A stretch of 64,000 nt of DNA from NCBI RefSeq assembly GCF_027595985.1, contig NC_073305.1, positions 169,136,172 to 169,200,171 on the forward strand, written 5' to 3'. The notes below the pieces were generated by a model, which was given only the letters and a program-made list of their open reading frames with translations, was not told the origin of the DNA and did no database searches. Below are positions 57,900-64,000 of this stretch, piece by piece; position 1 is the stretch's first letter, and the number at the start of each line of letters is the position of its first letter. Both the position numbers and the translations under genes were made by a program. This DNA is from Sorex araneus. Taxonomy: Eukaryota; Chordata; Mammalia; Eulipotyphla; Soricidae.

Positions 57900-59550
57900 A
57901 ACCCTGCAAATGACTTCATATCCACACAAATACTTAGCTAACCAAGCAAACATTACTTTTAGTTATTAATATCTATCAGCATATGTTAGCAAACTTTATG
58001 AAAGTGGTTTCTACAGTTCCTAAGCCCTGATAGTCCTTTATTTATTTTTAAATTCCCATTATAAAAATATTGTCAGATCTTCCATTATTTTAAGAAATGT
58101 TATGTCAAATATGTATTATGATGACATAAATATATATGTAAAATTGTATACATATATATATCTTTACGGTTTTGCATATTTTATAAGTTTTGGAATTAAG
58201 AAATGATCAAAACACTGAAGCAAACACCTCTCACTTAGGATCTGATAATACCATATGCATTTCTATTATTTCATGTCATATGTATAACTTATCAAAAGAG
58301 ATCCAGTAATAAAGGCCATATTATTACCTATACTATCTGATGCAGCCTTAGCACTGCACCAGAAAATACTTTATTTATAAGAGTAGATGCATTGCATCCT
58401 AGTGGAAAGTAACTAATTTCTCCTTCCAGAGGTATTTAGCTTCCTACTAATGTAAATGAATAGTAATGTACATGAAATAGAATTCTAATGCTGGATATTT
58501 GTTTTTTTTAACCTTATTTGCTAATATGCCTGTCATTTCTATTTGCTATTTTGATAACTCCAAATACAAAAATATTTCCAGGCTCCCAGTTCTCTTATTG
58601 ATTTAAAAATGTTATTTATGCCCTTTTTCTACAGATGTCAAAAAATTTTTAGAGATTACCAAGAATTCTAAAAATATGGAAATTAAGTATATCTACAATT
58701 CCTGGAAGTTATATTCTGCAAGGATACATGTATTCTGTGTTTGTGCATTGATATGGATGTTAGGTACATAAGGAGTAAAATTATTTCCATCTTAATATGA
58801 TCTCTTCTCTTATTTTTTTCTCTCCACCCATTGCAAGCAGGCGAGCAGACTTGGGGCTTTCATTATTCAGTCTTGGTTTGCAATTAGATGTTGAATTCTG
58901 AAACAATCTCAGTCTGGCTCCAGGTTATTAAAGTCTCAAACTTCTAAAGGATGGATTTCAGCAAGACAAGGGGAGGAGAATAGGATGAGAAAGGCTCCAG
59001 ATTCATGACCCAGGCCTGAGGGAGGAACTAGAACTACCAATGTACTTCAGAAATGTGTTCAGTGAGATGACCTGCTAACAGGAACTTCAACTAAGTGAAA
59101 ATGGACTCAGGGTTTCTCAGGGTGATTTACTCATTTTAATAGTTCAAGTCATCTCTCTATTCCCAAAGGGCGGCAAGGAAAATCCAGTAATGGCCACAGA
59201 TACATTATTTGCTGCAAACCTCCAGGATAATGATTTGTAGGCCTATTTAATTTGCTTTGAAGAAATATAGCAATGTGATAGTTCTTCATCCACTGTTTCA
59301 ACAGCTATACCTGCAGCCAATCCATATGCCCAATCAAGGTTTATCAGCTGACATGACAGCTAGAGGCAGATTTGCTGCATTTCCTAAAACCAAAGTTTAC
59401 ATGTTCTCTCCCAGAAATTTCTCTCAGCAAAGTTCTATATAAAAGGCTCGGTTATGCAAAATGGGTGATATTTAAAGAACTTTAGGGTTGTCCTCTGAAA
59501 TGCAAATGAACACTCCCCTTCTCAGGCATCAAAAGAGGGGAGCACAGTAA
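57900..59550. other. HIVEP2 intron, repeat-poor block
   Basis: AT-rich intronic DNA with a tatatatatgtaaaattgtatac patch at 58125-58160. No exon-like open frame or RNA gene seen. Confidence 0.45.
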
Positions 59551-59566
59551 TATAAAGACTTCTTTG

Positions 59567-59742
59567 CTGGGACTAGAGCCATAGCACAGAGGGTAGGGTG
59601 TTTGCCTTGCACACAGCTGACCCGGGTTCAAATCCCAGCATCCCATATGGTCCCCCGATCACTGCCAGGAGTAGTTCCTTAGTGCAGAGCCAGGAGTATC
59701 CCCTGTGCATCGCTGGGGTGTGACCCAAAAAGCAAAAAAAAA
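59567..59742 (+). mobile_element. Family A SINE
   Basis: Sense copy, antisense to HIVEP2, ending aaaaagcaaaaaaaaaa. TSD AAAGACTT(C/T)TTTG on both sides. Confidence 0.92.
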
Positions 59743-59904
59743 AAGACTTTTTTGGGAGAGGGGTCTCCCAAGCAGTGTCCAGAGGGTCACGAGGTCACTC
59801 TGGGTGATATTCAGTGACCATGGGATTTTGGAAATTGAATCCAAGAGCTTGGTATACCATGCAATTACTCCAACCCATTGAGCTAGCCCCGTGGGCCAGG
59901 GATT

Positions 59905-60869
59905 TGCATACTACGCATACATTTTTAAATAAAGAAACAAGAATGTTAGAAATCCACATATTTATACTCCTGACAAATCAATGAGGACAACTTAGGGTTT
60001 TGGTTCAAAGAGAAAATAGGAACACAATGCCAAAAATTATTTCATTTGATACTTGACTTTCTTTATGGCTAATAGAGCAGGTTGTCGCTAGAGTAAAAAA
60101 TTGGAAAATGATGTAAGATTAGTGAAGGATACATTAGTAAGTAAAATGTGTTTTTTTACAGAAGTATAACACCTCTAAATTTACTAATGTACACTAAAAA
60201 GACTGGATTTACGACTTTTCGATTTTGTAAAACAATACAACAAGCCATATTCTGCAGAAAATATCAATATAAATCTACAAGGTAAAAAATGATATTTTAA
60301 AGAAATAATATCGTTTTATAAGATTAACCATTGTGGCTTGAGAGTAAGAAAATGTCTCCGTGCTGATAAATACACAAAACATAAGCTATTAAGCTTCTAT
60401 GCATAATTAATGCAGCTGTGGATGGAGAGGCCCACCTGGGAGTCTGTGAATCTCTACATTATTTATAATCCTGAAACTGACCACGGGCACATGTTTTCTT
60501 TCCAGCTGCTGTCTTGCTTTTTTAATGCCACTGCATGGACTGTCTCCCGGCGTTTCAGTACGGGCTCAAAGATTATCTAAACCACATAACATTTCCAACA
60601 TGAAATAATAGCTATCGAGGCAATTCTTAGCCACTTCCTTTGGAGACAACTGGGCCTGGACCAAAGACTCCAGCTCTTAGTCAAGTCATAAAAGGAGTCT
60701 GGCTGTCTCACGTACATCCTTTGATAGCTTACATGAAGGAAAATATATATTTCATGGCATCCTATTTTCACAAACAAAACCATCTTCTTGTCTATAAGAG
60801 TTATAAAATGCTATTGAGAATTCAAAGTACCCATTAAACATCAACAGCAGCAAAAAGCGCAACCTGTAC
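59905..60869. other. HIVEP2 intron, nothing recognised
   Basis: Unique-looking intronic sequence leading down to the donor of the finger exon. No repeat or exon identified. Confidence 0.4.
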
Positions 60870-61045
60870 CTTTCGTTTTGAAAGCGAAGTTACATAACTT
60901 GCATACATAAGGCCGGACATCAGTGTGAGTACGGATGTGTTTCTTGAGCATACTAGGCTTCTTACAGCGAATCCCACATTCTTCACATATATACTTTCCA
61001 CGTCCACGTCCTCTGACATATACATAATCTTCATTTGACTTATAC
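60870..61045 (-). CDS. HIVEP2: HIVEP2 exon with C-terminal zinc finger pair
   Basis: 176 nt between GTTAACAG and GGTACAGG donor. After a split codon it reads [17 protein letters not shown], then finger 1 with C21-x2-C24-x12-H37-x3-H41 ([19 protein letters not shown] and on), the linker THTDVRPY, and the Cys pair of finger 2 (C49, C52). The His pair of finger 2 is in the next exon. This is the ZAS-C finger pair that contacts kappaB-type DNA. The RGRGRG linker upstream is characteristic. It belongs between the large central exon (outside the window) and the 102-nt exon. Confidence 0.97.
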
Positions 61046-61283
61046 CTGTTAACAAACGTGAAACCCACAGGTTATCTATGGAAACAAAAAATAATTGTCT
61101 GCATGGCAGGTTTGTATGAGGATGTTTTAGAAACAATTATTCAGTTTTACTTCTGCAAAGCCTAGGAAATTTAGGTAGTTATTGCTTGGAAGAACTAGAT
61201 CACATATTTGCATGTGTGATCATATCATAGATCATATATGATTTAGCAAAATGTCACTTATTTTTGTACATTAAGTTCAACAT

Positions 61284-61528
61284 CACTATCACTGTCATCC
61301 TGTTTCTCATAGATTTGCTCGAGCGGGCACCAGTAACGTCTCCATTCTGAGACTTGTTGGTACTGTTTTTGGCATATCGAATATGCCACTGAGAGCTTGC
61401 CAGGCTCTGCCATGAGGGCGGAATACTCCCGGTAGCTTACCAGGCTCTTCGAGAGGGATGGAGGAGTCGAACACGGGTTGGCCATGTGCAAGGCAAATGC
61501 CCTAACCACTGTGATATCGCTCAAGCCC
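61284..61528 (-). mobile_element. Family B SINE in HIVEP2 intron
   Basis: Complete copy in transcript orientation, 240 bp upstream of the finger exon. The exact 11-bp TSD AAGTTCAACAT lies at 61273-61283 and 61529-61539. Confidence 0.93.
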
Positions 61529-61675
61529 AAGTTCAACATTTTTGTTATTGTTTAACAATAAATTCAAAATTGAATTTATTAAGTGTAAATAGATGGGTTT
61601 TGTATTGATGGGTTGTACTGTATTGATATTTAAATGCAGAATTCAGAGTAAGAGGGTCGTATCTTATTACCATTT

Positions 61676-61814
61676 ACAGGGCCACACCTGGTGGTACTCA
61701 GGGCTTATTCCTGACTCTGCACTCAAGGATAACTTCTGGCAGGGTCAGGGGACCATATGGGGTCCCTGCATGAAAGGCAAGTGCTCTACCTGCTGTGCAA
61801 CCACTCCAGCTCTT
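61676..61814 (-). mobile_element. Diverged family A SINE
   Basis: gggccacacctggtggtact, ggggaccatatggggtccc and accactccagctc identify it. It has an internal deletion between the CATATGG word and the head. Confidence 0.8.
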
Positions 61815-61829
61815 ATTTTGGATTACAAT

Positions 61830-62720
61830 ATAACCTTCAACAAAAAATTTTTTAAAGTAAATCTAATCTACATCATTAAGTTATCATGCATCACTGACAC
61901 TGAATATTACATCATCCAAGATGAGAGTGTTCAACACATATACTCCTCTAAAATTGCTAAAATAAATATAACTGATAATAGAATTCTTCATTGCAAGTTT
62001 CTACTCTATTTTTACAATGCTGGCATGGGAGTGATGCAGAAATTTCTAGCTTACACAAGCTGAGCTGATCTCACCAACTGTTGTCTACAGATTTGCTTTG
62101 TTCATCCAAAGCACTGTGAATTGGTACTGAAGTGAAGTCTAAATTTCAAATGGCTTTTGAAAGATACCGTTACATAATGAAAACTCAAGATTCTATTTCT
62201 TGATAATATTTGCATTTATTTCTGGAAGGTTTTAACAGAGGTTTGAAGTCACATCTGAGTTCCTCTACTTTATTCAAGTAAGTTAGGTTCACTGTGATTA
62301 TCAATGGAATAGACCAGCGGTTCTAGAGCTCAACCATCATTTTAGATTTAGAAAACAATGAAACACAACCTCCTGCAGCTAAATAATCCAATAAATTCAA
62401 CAAATTTATAATTATTAAAATAGTAATTCAACATAGTTATTTCCTAAATTCCTCCTATGCTATAATTATAAATATGATGCCATTCTTTTGAACCAATATT
62501 CCTTTTGAAGGGTGTATTTTATAATTTCAAAGGTAAAATTACTTATCATATGCCCAAATCCAGTATTAGGATGGACATAATGGCACTAGAACTACAGTGT
62601 TTTACATTCTAAGAGCAGAGAAAACATCTCTATTTTGTCTTAGCTAATCCATCATTGGAAATAAAGAGCAAGTTCATCTTATTTATTTAATATACTACAA
62701 AATTTTAAAGAGAGAAAAAA
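61830..62720. other. HIVEP2 intron, nothing recognised
   Basis: AT-rich sequence with no exon or repeat identified. Confidence 0.4.
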
Positions 62721-62739
62721 ACAAGTCTACATATTTAAA

Positions 62740-62920
62740 CTTTTATTTATTTATTTTGTTTTTGGGGTCACACCCAGCGATGCTCAGGGGTTACTCCTGG
62801 CTATACACTCAGGAATTACTCTTGGCGGCATTTGGGGGACCATATGGGATGCCGGAGATCGAACCCGGGTCGGCCGCATGCCAGGCAAACGCCTTACCCG
62901 CTGTGCTATCACTCTGGCCC
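62740..62920 (-). mobile_element. Family A SINE
   Basis: Exact 18-bp TSD CAAGTCTACATATTTAAA at 62722-62739 and 62921-62938. Tail of (TAAA)n type. Confidence 0.96.
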
Positions 62921-63217
62921 CAAGTCTACATATTTAAATACTAACTCTACTAAGAATTCTACTTTATCTTAACATTATATTCTTTGGTTTTAGTGTCAAT
63001 GTGGGTAAAAAGTAGCAACAAAGAATAAAGATAGTCAAGTCTGCCAGATTTTTGTGCCTTAAATCATTCCACATTCATAAGGAACTTCCAACATCAATGT
63101 GTTCTTCAAAGGCATATTAAACTTTGTCTTTTGTAATGTAGTAGAAAAGAACCTGACAATGCAAAATTTCTTGACCTTTATTTTCTCTAGTTACTGGCCC
63201 TACTAGATGACATTACT

Positions 63218-63421
63218 TATTTTTATATTATTATTATTATTATTATTGTTTTTGCTTTTTGGGTCACACCCGGCATTGCACAGGGGTTACTCCTGGCTCA
63301 TGCACTCAGGAATCACTCCTGGCGGTGCTCAGGGGACCATATGAGGTTCTGGGAATCGAACCCGGGTCGGCCGCATGCAAGGCAAATGCCCTACCTGATG
63401 TGCTATTGCTCCAGCCCCAGA
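63218..63421 (-). mobile_element. Family A SINE with (TAA)n tail
   Basis: Near-consensus copy whose tail has become an (ATT)n microsatellite (63225-63247). TSD GATGACATTACT at 63206-63217 and 63423-63434. Confidence 0.95.
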
Positions 63422-63454
63422 TGATGACATTACTCAAAGAATACAGAATCAAAT

Positions 63455-63707
63455 CACTGTCACTGTATCACTGTCATCCCGTTGCTCATCAATTTGCTCT
63501 TGCGGGCACCAGTAACATCTCCATTGTGAGACTTGTTTGTTACTGTTTTTGGCATATAGAATACACCACGGGGAGCTTGTCAGGCTCTGCTGTGCGGACG
63601 AGATACGCTCGGTAGCTTGCCGGGCTCTCTGAGAAGGGCGGAGGAATCGAACCCAGGTCGGCAGCGTGCAAGGCAAATGCCCTACACGTTGTGCTATTCC
63701 TCCAGCC
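63455..63707 (-). mobile_element. Family B SINE
   Basis: Exact 12-bp TSD ACAGAATCAAAT at 63443-63454 and 63708-63719. It inserted within 40 bp of the previous SINE. Confidence 0.95.
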
Positions 63708-64000
63708 ACAGAATCAAATAAATAATTTTATAGAAAGCTAGTTTTCTTTAATCAAGGATGCTTTGAGCTTACTGTGGTCTGTTATCATGATTGACAGGGA
63801 AATGCATTTTATATTTAAATAGCATTCATTTTATTTTTAGTGTCTTAGCTGATTTACTTACTTTCAGAATAAAGATGCAGTTAGATTCTACAGAGCATGT
63901 AGCTGTGTATTAGAAAAATCTGTACAAATAAAATATTCACCATTTAATGAATATTAAGGGCTATACAGCTGCACCTGTGCATCTGCTTAATAGGAGAGTT

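Larger units (their letters stand above)
46840..64000 (-). other. HIVEP2: HIVEP2 gene, 3' portion (exon-intron span)
   Basis: HIVEP2 (Schnurri-2, MBP-2) encodes a very large nuclear C2H2 zinc-finger transcription factor of the ZAS family that binds kappaB-like enhancer motifs and acts in BMP/TGF-beta, immune and brain development. This window holds its last four coding exons and the 3' UTR. Introns are 49280-55028, 55925-56749, 56852-60869 and one that leaves the window after 61046. All donors are GT and acceptors AG, and phases match across every junction. The protein part present is about 667 residues, consistent with roughly the C-terminal quarter of the ~2,450-residue mammalian protein. 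The paralogues HIVEP1 and HIVEP3 share the finger pair, but the SPRR region and the C-terminus fit HIVEP2. Confidence 0.95.

Noticed and set aside
61195-61245. Imperfect hairpin gatcacatat/atgtgtgatc near the finger exon
   Set aside because: Short arms with a mismatch in AT-rich intron; expected by chance.
1-64000. CRISPR-like regularly spaced repeats
   Set aside because: The dispersed repeats are SINEs with target duplications and irregular spacing in a mammalian genome. No array is present.

Overview
The window is mammalian nuclear DNA, very probably from a shrew (Soricidae, Sorex-like). The evidence is the dominant short repeats: dozens of copies of a tRNA-headed SINE, with an exact GGTTCGATTCC-type box B, that match the SOR-type SINE known from shrews. 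They occur alongside an RTE-clade LINE like the one reported from Sorex araneus. No prokaryotic gene organisation is present.

The one cellular gene is HIVEP2 (Schnurri-2), on the minus strand. Its 3' part fills the right of the window: four coding exons at 61045-60870, 56851-56750, 55924-55029 and 49279-48452, then a 3' UTR ending at a poly(A) signal near 46860. All phases agree and all splice sites are canonical GT/AG. The joined product is about 667 residues: the C-terminal C2H2 finger pair, an acidic run, an SPRR-rich region and the C-terminus. The large upstream exons lie beyond base 64000. From base 1 to about 46800 I see no host gene, which fits the intergenic flank downstream of HIVEP2.

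This left 46.8 kb and the introns are an archive of retroelements. An RTE LINE at 6176-8690 has its 5' part inverted against its 3' part, with an L1 3' end inserted at its left edge. Three SINE-like families are connected to it. Family A has the tRNA head and an A-rich tail. Family B has the same head, a body, and the RTE 3' tail. Family C has an RTE-5'-UTR-like body joined directly to the RTE 3' tail, ending in (GAT)n. There are also three LTR-type insertions (one solo LTR has TG...CA ends and a 6-bp target duplication), several L1 3' ends, and older mammalian repeats.

The most interesting system is this modular set: within one window one can read how an RTE LINE appears to have produced an internally deleted derivative (C), and how its body and tail were joined to a tRNA head (B), while the same head also uses an A-tail (A). 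Other items include a perfect 22-bp-arm palindrome, local duplications in the last HIVEP2 intron, a SINE close to a splice acceptor, and a (TATAA)n block enclosed inside a SINE insertion. Repeat edges are approximate unless a target-site duplication (TSD) is given.
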